NCBI GenBank assembly: GCA_019418605.1 | Contig: DYBN01000016.1 | Span: 1-40,326, forward strand | Reading direction: 5' to 3' | Origin: Sutterella sp. | GTDB lineage: Bacteria; Pseudomonadota; Gammaproteobacteria; Burkholderiales; Burkholderiaceae_F | Length of the DNA: 40,326 bases | Part shown: one piece after another, positions 16,588 to 23,281 of the stretch | Numbering within the stretch: the stretch's first letter is position 1 | Layout of the letters: each line of letters opens with the position of its first letter | Notes under the pieces: model-generated | Told to the model about the DNA's origin: nothing | Seen by the model: only the letters and a program-made list of their open reading frames with translations | Databases searched by the model: none | Made by a program: the position numbers and the translations under genes

Positions 16588-16968
16588 CTACTTCAGCGCA
16601 ATGGCTTCGACTTCGAGCTTGGCGCCCTTCGGAATCGCCGCGACGGCGACGCACGAACGCGCGGGAGCCCCCTCGGCCGGGAAGAACTCGGCGTAGATCT
16701 CGTTGAAGTCGGCGAAATAGGAGATGTCGGACAAAAAGCACGTCGTCTTGACAACCTTGTCAAGCGAGCTGCCGGCGGCCTCGAGGATGGCCTTGACGTT
16801 CTCAAGAGAGGCGCGGGCCTGGTCCTTGACGGCTTCGGGCATCACGCCCGTGGCCGGGTCAACCGGAAGCTGTCCGGAGACAAAAACGAGCTCGCCGGCC
16901 GTGGTGCCCTGGGAGTAGGGCCCGATCGCAGCCGGAGCCTTGGTCGTGGACACAATTTCCTTCTGCAT
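16588..16968 (-). CDS. ridA: RidA-family enamine/imine deaminase
   Basis: 126 residues, standard RidA length. The catalytic Arg is in PARSCVAVAAIPKGAKLEVEAIAL (Arg104), and IGPYSQGTTAGELVFVSGQLPVDPATG near the start is typical. RidA hydrolyses reactive enamines such as 2-aminoacrylate released by PLP enzymes. The start ATG at 16966-16968 has AGGAG six bases upstream. It is the first gene of the group with the DcuC-type transporter and metC, and its promoter region carries a TGGTATACC site at 17091. Two PLP beta-eliminating enzymes nearby, DcyD and MetC, are possible sources of its substrate. Confidence 0.9.
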   Translation of the reverse strand: MQKEIVSTTKAPAAIGPYSQGTTAGELVFVSGQLPVDPATGVMPEAVKDQARASLENVKAILEAAGSSLDKVVKTTCFLSDISYFADFNEIYAEFFPAEGAPARSCVAVAAIPKGAKLEVEAIALK

Positions 16969-17090
16969 TGAAGACTCCTTTGTTTGTTGTGTTCTGGGTG
17001 TTATGTTTGCCGCACACGCCAAACGAGCGGACATCGAAGCGATTCAACACTTCCGACGGACGCCCGGATGCGTCAGGTAGACGGGTAGAC

Positions 17091-17126
17091 TGGTATACCT
17101 ACCTAGTCGCCAATGCATTTTGGCGC
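17091..17126 (-). promoter_or_regulatory. GntR-type operator element before ridA
   Basis: TGGTATACC at 17091-17099 lies 123 bases upstream of the ridA ATG. The next 27 bases include a perfect stem-loop, CGCCAA (17108-17113) and TTGGCG (17120-17125). By hand alignment 24 of 36 positions match the element at 29051-29086. On the minus strand the GTATACC unit is followed by two more GTCTACC units at about 8-base steps. It resembles operators of FadR/UxuR-like GntR regulators. Confidence 0.6.
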
Positions 17127-17139
17127 AAAAGAAAAGTGC

Positions 17140-17174
17140 AATGTTTAAGTGGTAATACTTAGGACTTAAACATT
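17140..17174. promoter_or_regulatory. Perfect 11-bp inverted repeat
   Basis: AATGTTTAAGT (17140-17150) and ACTTAAACATT (17164-17174) are exact reverse complements with 13 bases between them. It lies about 15 bases past the 17091 element and has AT-rich arms, more like a protein-binding site than a terminator. No regulator can be assigned. Confidence 0.45.
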
Positions 17175-17494
17175 AGTTTCCTCATTGAGAAACGGAAGTG
17201 CGCGCATCTGCAGGCCTTGCCGCAGGAAACAAGCGTATAGGCGCCCCGCGCGGAGGCAACTGTCGGCTTGGGACAAAAATGCAGTCGAGCTGATGAAACA
17301 CAAACGCCTTGGCCGCCTTTACGATGAATTGCAAGGCCGGCCCGCGGCTTGAGCGCTTTATTCCGGGGCTTTGCGCACCCGGGCTGAGAGGCGATTTGAA
17401 GGGGGCTTTTGTAAGCGCCGGCGCCCGGCGTTAATACAGCGCAAACCCTAGGCTTGTGTTTTTGCCAAAGGTGAAATGCCGGCCTAGAATCATT

Positions 17495-17518
17495 TGGTAT
17501 ACCAGTATATCGGAGACG
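17495..17518 (+). promoter_or_regulatory. GntR-type operator before fumarase/tartrate dehydratase genes
   Basis: TGGTATACCA at 17495-17504 is a perfect 10-bp palindrome, followed by GTATAT, so that GTATA repeats with an 8-base step. It is 68 bases before the alpha-subunit ATG. A short inverted repeat (ATCGGA and TCCGAT) follows at about 17509-17530. It shares the core and the GTnTA half-motif with the sites at 17091 and 29051. Confidence 0.65.
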
Positions 17519-17562
17519 CATCTTCCGATGACAAGTCTGTAAACCCCTCAGAGAGGCTCCCA

Positions 17563-18480
17563 ATGGCAACTCTTGAACTACCTTATGAAAAGGTCTATGA
17601 CCTTCTGCACAAGTGCTGCACGTCGATCTCGCCCGACGTTCTGTTTCTGATGAAGCAGGCCGCGGCCAAGGAAACGAACGTAGAGGCAAAGACCTTCCTT
17701 GAGACGATGCTCAAAAATGTTGAGCTCGCCGGCAAAATGGACAAGCCCGTGTGCCAGTCGCCCGGCTTCCCGTCCGTGTGGATTCGCTGGGGCGAGGCGA
17801 TGCAGCCCAACCTCACCAACCTCACCGACAACATCACGAGCGCCGTGATTGAAGCCACGAAGGCGGGCTACATCCGTCCCTCGATCGTGCATCCGCTCAC
17901 CCGCTTTAATCCGGGCGACTCGTCCGGCCAGGGCGTGCCCAACTACGAGCTGCGCTATCAAAAGGATCTGCCCTATTGCGAAATCGTCGTGAGCGCCAAG
18001 GGCTGCGGCGCCGAGCTTCCCAACGTTGCAAAGATTCTCACGCCCGCCACGCTCGGCAAGAACTACAAGGGCCTCAAGAAGCTCGTCCTCGACGTCATCT
18101 GCGGTTCGGAAGGCTACATGGGAGCCCGTGGCTATCCGTGCCCGCCGTTTTCCATCGGCATCGGCATCGGCGGCCAGATGGACGTTGCGGCCAAACTCTC
18201 GCGCGAGGCCATTTCCACGCGCAGCTGGCTCGATCACAACCCCGATCCTCTCTTTGACGAGCTCGAGCAGGAACTCCTTGCCGACATCAACAAGCTCAAG
18301 AACGGTCCTGCCGGCATCGGCGGCGACACGACGGCGCTTGCCGTCAAGATCGGCTGGGCTGCCACGCATACGGCCATTTGCCCGGTCGTCATCAATTTCC
18401 ACTGTTGGGTTGCCCGCCGCTTCGGCGTGCGCTTCTATCCCGACGGCCGCACGGAAGAGCTCTTTCAGGTAGGAGAATAA
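17563..18480 (+). CDS. Class I fumarate hydratase / L(+)-tartrate dehydratase alpha subunit
   Basis: 305 residues, like TtdA (303) and the N-terminal part of fumarase FumA. The 4Fe-4S ligands are probably the Cys residues in MDKPVCQSPGF, in AKGCGAELPN and in DVICGSEGYMG; a GARGYPCPPFSIGIGIGG segment follows. The enzyme is an oxygen-sensitive hydro-lyase that adds or removes water on C4 dicarboxylates. The start at 17563 has GAGAGG upstream. The beta gene follows after three bases. Fumarase and tartrate dehydratase cannot be told apart from sequence; a FumC is also encoded at 29283, so one of the two functions may be distinct. A TGGTATACCA site is 68 bases upstream. Confidence 0.88.
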   Translation: MATLELPYEKVYDLLHKCCTSISPDVLFLMKQAAAKETNVEAKTFLETMLKNVELAGKMDKPVCQSPGFPSVWIRWGEAMQPNLTNLTDNITSAVIEATKAGYIRPSIVHPLTRFNPGDSSGQGVPNYELRYQKDLPYCEIVVSAKGCGAELPNVAKILTPATLGKNYKGLKKLVLDVICGSEGYMGARGYPCPPFSIGIGIGGQMDVAAKLSREAISTRSWLDHNPDPLFDELEQELLADINKLKNGPAGIGGDTTALAVKIGWAATHTAICPVVINFHCWVARRFGVRFYPDGRTEELFQVGE

Positions 18481-18483
18481 GTC

Positions 18484-19077
18484 ATGGCTGTATACGAACT
18501 GACGCTGCCCGTCGATGATGCAACGATCGAGAAGCTGCATGTGGGCGACATCATCTATTTGGACGGACAGGTGTGCACGGCACGCGACATCGCCCACCTC
18601 AACATGCGCGAACTCGTCGAACAGGGCAAGCCCCTGCCTGAAGACATCCGCGGCGGCGCGATCTTTCATGCCGGCCCCGTGATGAAAAAGGACGAAAACG
18701 GCAAGTGGTACCTGAGCGTGATCGGACCGACCACCTCGATTCGCATGGAGCCGCACGCCGACTTCGTGGGCCAGCAGGGCGTCAAGGTCATCATCGGCAA
18801 GGGCGGCATGGGCGAGGGCACCAAGGCCGCGCTGCAAAAGTACAAGCAGGTCTACGTGCAGGCCTGCCCGGGCTGCGCCGTCGTGCTCGCCGCCGGCATC
18901 GTCGGCACCAAGGATCCGCACTGGTTTGAAGCGGGCATGCCCGAGGCCATGTGGCCCCTGCAGGCCAAGCACTTCGGACCCTTCCTGGTGACGATGGACA
19001 GCCACGGCCAGAGCCGCTACGACGAAGTTCGTGAACGCGCGCAGGCCGTCGAGAAGGAAATTCTCGCCACGAAGTAG
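18484..19077 (+). CDS. Class I fumarate hydratase / L(+)-tartrate dehydratase beta subunit
   Basis: 197 residues, near the size of TtdB (201). It corresponds to the C-terminal swivelling domain of class I fumarases. Visible: VGDIIYLDGQVCTARDIAHLNM, GGAIFHAGPVM, VIGPTTSIRMEPHADFV and the KGGMGEGTKAALQKYKQVYVQACPGCAVVLA block with the family's 'K-G-G-M' loop. It begins three bases after the alpha gene stop, so the two are made together. The message appears to end at a strong terminator at 19090-19133. Heterodimer or heterotetramer with the alpha subunit is expected. Confidence 0.88.
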   Translation: MAVYELTLPVDDATIEKLHVGDIIYLDGQVCTARDIAHLNMRELVEQGKPLPEDIRGGAIFHAGPVMKKDENGKWYLSVIGPTTSIRMEPHADFVGQQGVKVIIGKGGMGEGTKAALQKYKQVYVQACPGCAVVLAAGIVGTKDPHWFEAGMPEAMWPLQAKHFGPFLVTMDSHGQSRYDEVRERAQAVEKEILATK

Positions 19078-19089
19078 TTCGTTTTCTTC

Positions 19090-19133
19090 AAAAAGGAGGG
19101 GCAAACCGGGTGTGCCGGGTCTCCTCCTTTTTT
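19090..19133 (+). terminator. Strong intrinsic terminator after the dehydratase beta gene
   Basis: AAAAAGGAGG (19090-19099) pairs with CCTCCTTTTT (19123-19132) in a 10-bp stem that ends in a T run. It starts 13 bases after the beta gene stop and ends before the MmgE/PrpD gene, separating the two units. Confidence 0.8.
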
Positions 19134-19155
19134 CATATTTACGGAGTTTTCACTC

Positions 19156-20535
19156 ATGACTGAAAACGAGACTTGGTCTGCCTCGGCAGCCTGCTCTGAG
19201 TTTGTGAGCGCGCTCAAGTACGAAGACATTCCCGATTCCGTCCTCGACACGATCAAGCGCGACATTCTCGACTGGATTGGCTGCGCCGTGGGCGGAGCAG
19301 CCGACCCCGCCTCGCAGCCCGCCAAGGACGTCAGCGACTTTTTCGGCGGCAACGCGCAGGCTAGCGCCCTTGACTCTCCCGTGCGCAACGCCTTTTTCGC
19401 GGCCTTTACCAATGCCTACTGCGGCCACATCCTCGAGATGGACGACGTTGACCGCGACAGCATCAGCCATCCGGCCACCGTCAACATTCCTCCGGCCCTG
19501 GCAACTGCCGAGTTGCTCGACAAGGGCGGCCGCGATCTTCTGACGGCCGTGGTGGGCGGCTTTGAGGTCATGCTGCGCATTGGCGCGGCCGTTACTCCCG
19601 CGCACTACAAGATCTTTCACACCACCGCCACGACCGGCGTTTTCGGCGCGGCGATGGCCGCGGGAAAAATGCTGGGACTTTCGGCCACAGAGCTTGCATG
19701 GGCTCTTGGAAACGCGGGCACGATGTCCGCGGGCCTCTGGCAGTTCCTGCCCGACGGCGCGATGAGCAAGTTCCTGCACACGGGTGCGGCGGCGGCAAAC
19801 GGCGTTCTTGTCGCCATGCTTGCCAAAAACGGCTTTAGCGGCGCGCGCCACATTCTTGAAGGCAAGCAGGGCTTTTTCGCAGGCTACGCCCGTCAGGATG
19901 TCGACGAGAGCATCTTTAAGGATTTCGGCACGAAGTGGAGAGCGGGCCTGATCTCGTTTAAGCCCTATCCGTGCTGCCGCCATACGCACTCGGCCATTGA
20001 CGCGGCGGCCGACATTCGCCGCCAGGCCAAGGGGCGCGAGCTCAAGAACATTCGTCTCTTTACGTACGAGACCGCGCAGCGCGTCGCGGGCGTGCGCGCG
20101 CCTCAAACGACGCGCCAGGCCAAGTTCAGCACCGCCTACTGCGTGGCGAGCACGCTTTTAAGAGGCACTCCCTCGGAGGCCGACTTCAGCGCCGAGAGCG
20201 TCAACGAGCAGCAGGTCAAGGCGCTTGAGTCGCGCATCGAAACGGTAATCGACGAGGAGATCAACGCCCGGGTTCCCCGCAACTGGCCCTGCCGCATCGA
20301 GGCCGATGCCGAAGACGGCGAACATCTCGTAGCGCAGGTTTGGGACCCCACGGGCGATCCTGAAAACACGCTCACCTGGGAAGGCGTGGAGACGAAGTTC
20401 CGCATCCTCACCGACGGCATCATCCCCGTAGCTGAGCAGGATCATTTGATCGCAACGTGCCGCGATCTTGAAAACCTCAAGACCGTGCGCGGCTTGATAG
20501 GAGGCATCAACAAGAGCTTTACCAGAAAGTATTGA
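19156..20535 (+). CDS. MmgE/PrpD family protein (first copy)
   Basis: 459 residues. The MmgE/PrpD fold includes 2-methylcitrate dehydratase, cis-aconitate decarboxylase and iminodisuccinate epimerase. Seen: ILDWIGCAVGGAAD near residue 40, the active-site region HILEMDDVDRDSISHPATVNIPPAL, then HTTATTGVFGAAMAAGKMLGL, KFLHTGAAAANGVLVAMLAKNGFSGARHILEG and a PCCRHTHSAIDA motif with conserved His and Cys in the C-terminal domain. It has an ACGGAG Shine-Dalgarno. It lies between the dehydratase pair and a DASS transporter. The reaction is not known; by context a C4 or C6 acid is likely. A diverged paralogue is at 31540-32874. Confidence 0.87.
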   Translation: MTENETWSASAACSEFVSALKYEDIPDSVLDTIKRDILDWIGCAVGGAADPASQPAKDVSDFFGGNAQASALDSPVRNAFFAAFTNAYCGHILEMDDVDRDSISHPATVNIPPALATAELLDKGGRDLLTAVVGGFEVMLRIGAAVTPAHYKIFHTTATTGVFGAAMAAGKMLGLSATELAWALGNAGTMSAGLWQFLPDGAMSKFLHTGAAAANGVLVAMLAKNGFSGARHILEGKQGFFAGYARQDVDESIFKDFGTKWRAGLISFKPYPCCRHTHSAIDAAADIRRQAKGRELKNIRLFTYETAQRVAGVRAPQTTRQAKFSTAYCVASTLLRGTPSEADFSAESVNEQQVKALESRIETVIDEEINARVPRNWPCRIEADAEDGEHLVAQVWDPTGDPENTLTWEGVETKFRILTDGIIPVAEQDHLIATCRDLENLKTVRGLIGGINKSFTRKY

Positions 20536-20542
20536 TGACGGC

Positions 20543-20609
20543 GCCGTCTTGAGGTCTTGGACAAATTAAACATAAAGACCCCGATATGGGAAAAAACTCT
20601 CAAGACGGC
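20543..20609. repeat. Nested inverted repeats after first MmgE/PrpD gene
   Basis: GCCGTCTTGAG (20543-20553) and CTCAAGACGGC (20599-20609) are exact reverse complements. Inside them GGTCTT (20553-20558) and AAGACC (20575-20580) can also pair. The whole could form an extended stem-loop in the message between the MmgE/PrpD gene and the DASS gene, and might be a weak terminator or processing site. No T tract follows. Confidence 0.45.
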
Positions 20610-20714
20610 GGACTTGATCTTCTCGCGGCAGGGCGCGGCGTCTTTGAAGTCGTGCCTGTGCCGCAGGAAGCTCGGCACAGATGAATCAATCAGAGATATT
20701 CCAAGGAGAGAGTG

Positions 20715-22127
20715 ATGGACAGGAATCGATTGATCAAGCTCGTAGTGTGCTTCATCCCGCTACTGCTTATTTTTGTTGATCCCCCGCAGGGCATGAATCC
20801 CAAGGCGTGGGGACTGTTTCCCTTTTATGCAGGCGCCATTCTCGGCGTGATGCTGCGGCCGTTGAGCGAAGCGGCCGTGATGATGATCTTTTTGGGCCTG
20901 TACGCCGTGATCATGCGCGGTCACGCCGTGGCCCTTTCGGGTTTTGCACTGGCCATGACCTGGCTTGTCGTGGGCGCCTTCGTCATCGCGCAGGCCTTCC
21001 GCGACACCAATCTCGGCAAGCGCATCGCCTATACCCTGATCGGCATCTTCGGGCGCACGCCTCTGGGGCTCGGTTATGCTGCGGCATTCTCTGACTTTGT
21101 CATTGCCCCGGTGACGCCTTCAAACGCAGCCCGCACGGGCGGCATCATCTACCCGATCTTCAAGTCGGTTGCCGAAGCTCTCGGCTCGACTCCGGATCAC
21201 AATCCGCGCGCCATCGGCTCGTATCTGTCGATGCTTTTGTACATCGTCACCATGACCACGGGCATCACCTTCCTGACCGGTTATGCGGCCAACACCGTGG
21301 CCTGGGCGCTTGCCGACGAGATCCTGCACCTCAAGATTTCCTGGCTGCAGTGGACGACGGCCTTCATTGTGCCCTCGCTCGTGATCCTTTTGATTTCGCC
21401 CTGGCTGATGTTCAAAATCTACAAGCCCACGATCGGCGTGATCGACAACAAGCGCATTGCCCGGGCAGGCCTTGAATCGATTGGACCGATGTCGCGCAAG
21501 GAAAAGATCCTGCTCGGTCTGTTTGTTCTTGCCATCGCCGGTTGGGCGACCTCGTCGTACACGGGCATCAACTCCACGGCCGTGGTGCTGGGCTTTATTG
21601 CGCTTGGCATTTTGACCAACGTGCTCGACTGGAAGAAGATCGCCGTCAACGAACAGGTCTGGTCGACGCTTGCCTGGTACGGCGGCATCCTCGGCATGGC
21701 CGGCGCGCTCAACAAGTTTGAGTTCTTCAGCTGGATGGCCAAGCAGCTGCAGATGTACGTCGACTTCTCGCAGTTCAGCCACCTGGGCCTGCTGCTTCTT
21801 CTGGTCGTGGCCGGTACGTCGTGCCGCTATCTGTTCGTGTCCTGCGGCGCCTACATGGCGAGCGTGCTGCCCGTGCAGTTCACCATCGGCCTCGCGGCCG
21901 GGCTCCCGGTTTGGGACATGTTCCTTGTGTTCCTCACCTGCGGCGTGATGGGCGCACTCGTGACGCACTACGCCAACGCGGCCGGTCCCGTGCTTTTCGG
22001 CGGCGGCTACGTGCCGGTGAAGACCTGGTGGCTGATCGGCTTGTTCTTTACGTTGTTCTCATACGTGATTTTTGCCTTGATCGGCGTGCCGTACTGGACG
22101 TCCATCGGACTTTTTGCATCGCTTTGA
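20715..22127 (+). CDS. DASS-family anion:Na+ symporter (CitT/TtdT-like)
   Basis: 470 residues from the ATG at 20715, which has GGAG six bases upstream; a GTG just before it is too near the ribosome site. About 11-12 membrane segments. The first Na+/substrate loop is PVTPSNAARTGGIIYPI, a good SNT-type motif of the divalent anion:Na+ symporter family; the second, TSCRYLFVSCGAYMASVLP, is altered from the usual SNT form. The family takes in citrate, tartrate, succinate or sulfate. Next to a tartrate-dehydratase-like enzyme it recalls TtdT. It should sit in the inner membrane. The substrate remains to be shown. Confidence 0.85.
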   Translation: MDRNRLIKLVVCFIPLLLIFVDPPQGMNPKAWGLFPFYAGAILGVMLRPLSEAAVMMIFLGLYAVIMRGHAVALSGFALAMTWLVVGAFVIAQAFRDTNLGKRIAYTLIGIFGRTPLGLGYAAAFSDFVIAPVTPSNAARTGGIIYPIFKSVAEALGSTPDHNPRAIGSYLSMLLYIVTMTTGITFLTGYAANTVAWALADEILHLKISWLQWTTAFIVPSLVILLISPWLMFKIYKPTIGVIDNKRIARAGLESIGPMSRKEKILLGLFVLAIAGWATSSYTGINSTAVVLGFIALGILTNVLDWKKIAVNEQVWSTLAWYGGILGMAGALNKFEFFSWMAKQLQMYVDFSQFSHLGLLLLLVVAGTSCRYLFVSCGAYMASVLPVQFTIGLAAGLPVWDMFLVFLTCGVMGALVTHYANAAGPVLFGGGYVPVKTWWLIGLFFTLFSYVIFALIGVPYWTSIGLFASL

Positions 22128-22140
22128 GAACGTGCTGCCG

Positions 22141-22162
22141 GCCGGGCTTCTCAAGCCCCGGC
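22141..22162 (+). terminator. Candidate terminator after DASS transporter gene
   Basis: GCCGGGCTT (22141-22149) pairs with AAGCCCCGGC (22153-22162) apart from one bulged C; the loop is three bases. It starts 13 bases after the stop codon. No T tract follows. Confidence 0.45.
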
Positions 22163-22415
22163 GGCATAAACATTTAAAGACAGGCGGGCGGCTTTTGATG
22201 CAGTATTTGGTCAAAGGTTGTCCGCCTTGTCGCATCTTCAGGCGGCCGCTTGCGGTCGCAAGGCTTGAAGCTCGTGCAAGCCGGCTCTGAGTCTCTCATA
22301 AGTGTTACTTCCTGTTTTGCAGGGTATATTGACGGGGCGACGGCAAGGGAGCGAAGACCCTCTTTGGCGCAGGCCAAGGACATCGCTTCCTTGAGAGCAA
22401 AATGAGGAAATTCTT

Positions 22416-22438
22416 GCCTCTCTTTTTTTATGAGAGGC
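22416..22438 (+). promoter_or_regulatory. Hairpin covering the gntR ribosome-binding site
   Basis: GCCTCTC (22416-22422) is the reverse complement of GAGAGGC (22432-22438), separated by TTTTTTTAT. The right arm contains GAGAGG, the only good Shine-Dalgarno sequence for the start at 22442, so pairing would hide it and reduce translation. Alternatively the T run inside the loop may be incidental. Confidence 0.5.
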
Positions 22439-22441
22439 CGT

Positions 22442-23212
22442 ATGGAAACAGCTATGACGACGAAACCAAAACTCGATCGCAGCAATCAAACCCTCTACGG
22501 GCAGATTGCAAACATCTGGCGCGATCGCATCTTGTCCGGAGAATTTCGACCGGGTGACGTGCTTCCATCCGAGCGCGAAATTGCTGCTGAACTTGAGGTG
22601 AGCCGCATTCCCGTGCGGGAAGCCATGAAGTCGCTCGAGTACTTGGGCGTCGTTCGTCAGGTGCGCGGCAAGGGCGTTGTGGTGCAGGAGGCCGATCTTG
22701 GCAATGCGCTCAAGGTTGTCGGCCCCTTGGTGACGACGATTACGCCCGAGATTTTGCGCAATCTATTTGACTTCAGGCTTCTGATCGAACCTTTTGCCGC
22801 AGAGCAGGCGGCGCGCTACGCGACCGACGAAGAGCTCGCGAGAATCGAGCGCTCCATTGAAAACCATCGGCAGGCGTACCTCAACAACGAGCAGGCCGAA
22901 AACATTTCCTTTGAGTTTCACTACAGCGTGCTCATGGCCTCTCACAACGAGATCATCACCATCGTGAGCCGCTTTCTGAGCGAAGTGCAGCACTATTCGC
23001 GCCACATGACGCTCTGGAACGACGAGCGGCGCAGAAGCGCCTACGAGGACCACAACAAGATCTTTCAGGCCATTGCCGGGCGCAATCCCGATCTTGCACG
23101 CGAGACCATGCGCCGGCACCTGCTTGAGGCACGAGACATTTTGCCGACGGTGCCTGGAGGCGGCGGCGCAGATGAGGGGGCTTCTTCGGGCAGCCCGCAA
23201 TCCAAGGCATAG
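22442..23212 (+). CDS. GntR-family transcriptional regulator, FCD subfamily
   Basis: 256 residues from the ATG at 22442; starts at 22430 or 22454 are possible, but GAGAGG at 22432-22437 best fits 22442. The N-terminal winged helix (about 15-85) reads LYGQIANIWRDRILSGEF, then RPGDVLPSEREIAAELEVSR and IPVREAMKSLEYLG, the classic FadR-type recognition helix, with a wing at VRQVRGKGVVVQE. The C-terminal all-helical FCD ligand domain has FEFHYSVLMASHNEI, DHNKIFQAI and MRRHL, whose His residues usually bind a metal that holds a small carboxylate effector. It lies between the DASS and UxaA genes. Its best candidate targets are the TGGTATACC sites at 17091, 17495 and 29051. Confidence 0.88.
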   Translation: METAMTTKPKLDRSNQTLYGQIANIWRDRILSGEFRPGDVLPSEREIAAELEVSRIPVREAMKSLEYLGVVRQVRGKGVVVQEADLGNALKVVGPLVTTITPEILRNLFDFRLLIEPFAAEQAARYATDEELARIERSIENHRQAYLNNEQAENISFEFHYSVLMASHNEIITIVSRFLSEVQHYSRHMTLWNDERRRSAYEDHNKIFQAIAGRNPDLARETMRRHLLEARDILPTVPGGGGADEGASSGSPQSKA

Positions 23213-23281
23213 GAATTTTTGAGCGCAGCTCGCGGCGTTTACGGCCTGAGACATCGGGCCTTTGACAAAAAGAGGACCGGT

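Larger units (their letters stand above)
16969..17562. other. Large divergent regulatory region between ridA and fumarase alpha
   Basis: About 590 bases between divergent starts. It contains two TGGTATACC-type operators (17091 and 17495), one hairpin built into the first site (17108-17125), and an 11-bp perfect inverted repeat at 17140-17174. The middle, about 17180-17460, has no feature I can support; an open minus-strand frame through it has no recognisable homology and runs into the fumarase gene. Confidence 0.6.
22128..22441. other. Intergenic region between DASS transporter and gntR
   Basis: A bulged stem-loop of about nine pairs at 22141-22162 (GCCGGGCTT and AAGCCCCGGC) follows the transporter stop and may terminate it. 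A possible -10, TATATT at 22325-22330, lies in GGGTATATTG, which has a GGTATA half-site like the operators elsewhere; no good -35 was found. The region ends in a hairpin over the gntR ribosome-binding site. Confidence 0.4.

Noticed and set aside
15247..16971. Open plus-strand frame of over 570 codons opposite the DcuC-type and ridA genes
   Set aside because: Its His/Glu/Asp-rich low-complexity product mirrors the membrane protein's codons on the other strand; the minus strand carries clear family motifs.
17091..17100. TGGTATACC read as an extended -10 promoter element
   Set aside because: TATACC has only four matches to TATAAT and no -35-like hexamer lies at 16-18 bases upstream of any of the three copies; the palindrome and longer shared element favour an operator.
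17159..17562. Open minus-strand frame through the ridA-fumarase intergenic region
   Set aside because: No homology, poor start context, it runs into the fumarase alpha gene and overlaps the operator at 17495.
17578..19104. Open minus-strand frame of about 500 codons opposite the dehydratase genes
   Set aside because: The plus strand encodes well-conserved alpha and beta subunits; the antisense product has no recognisable motifs.
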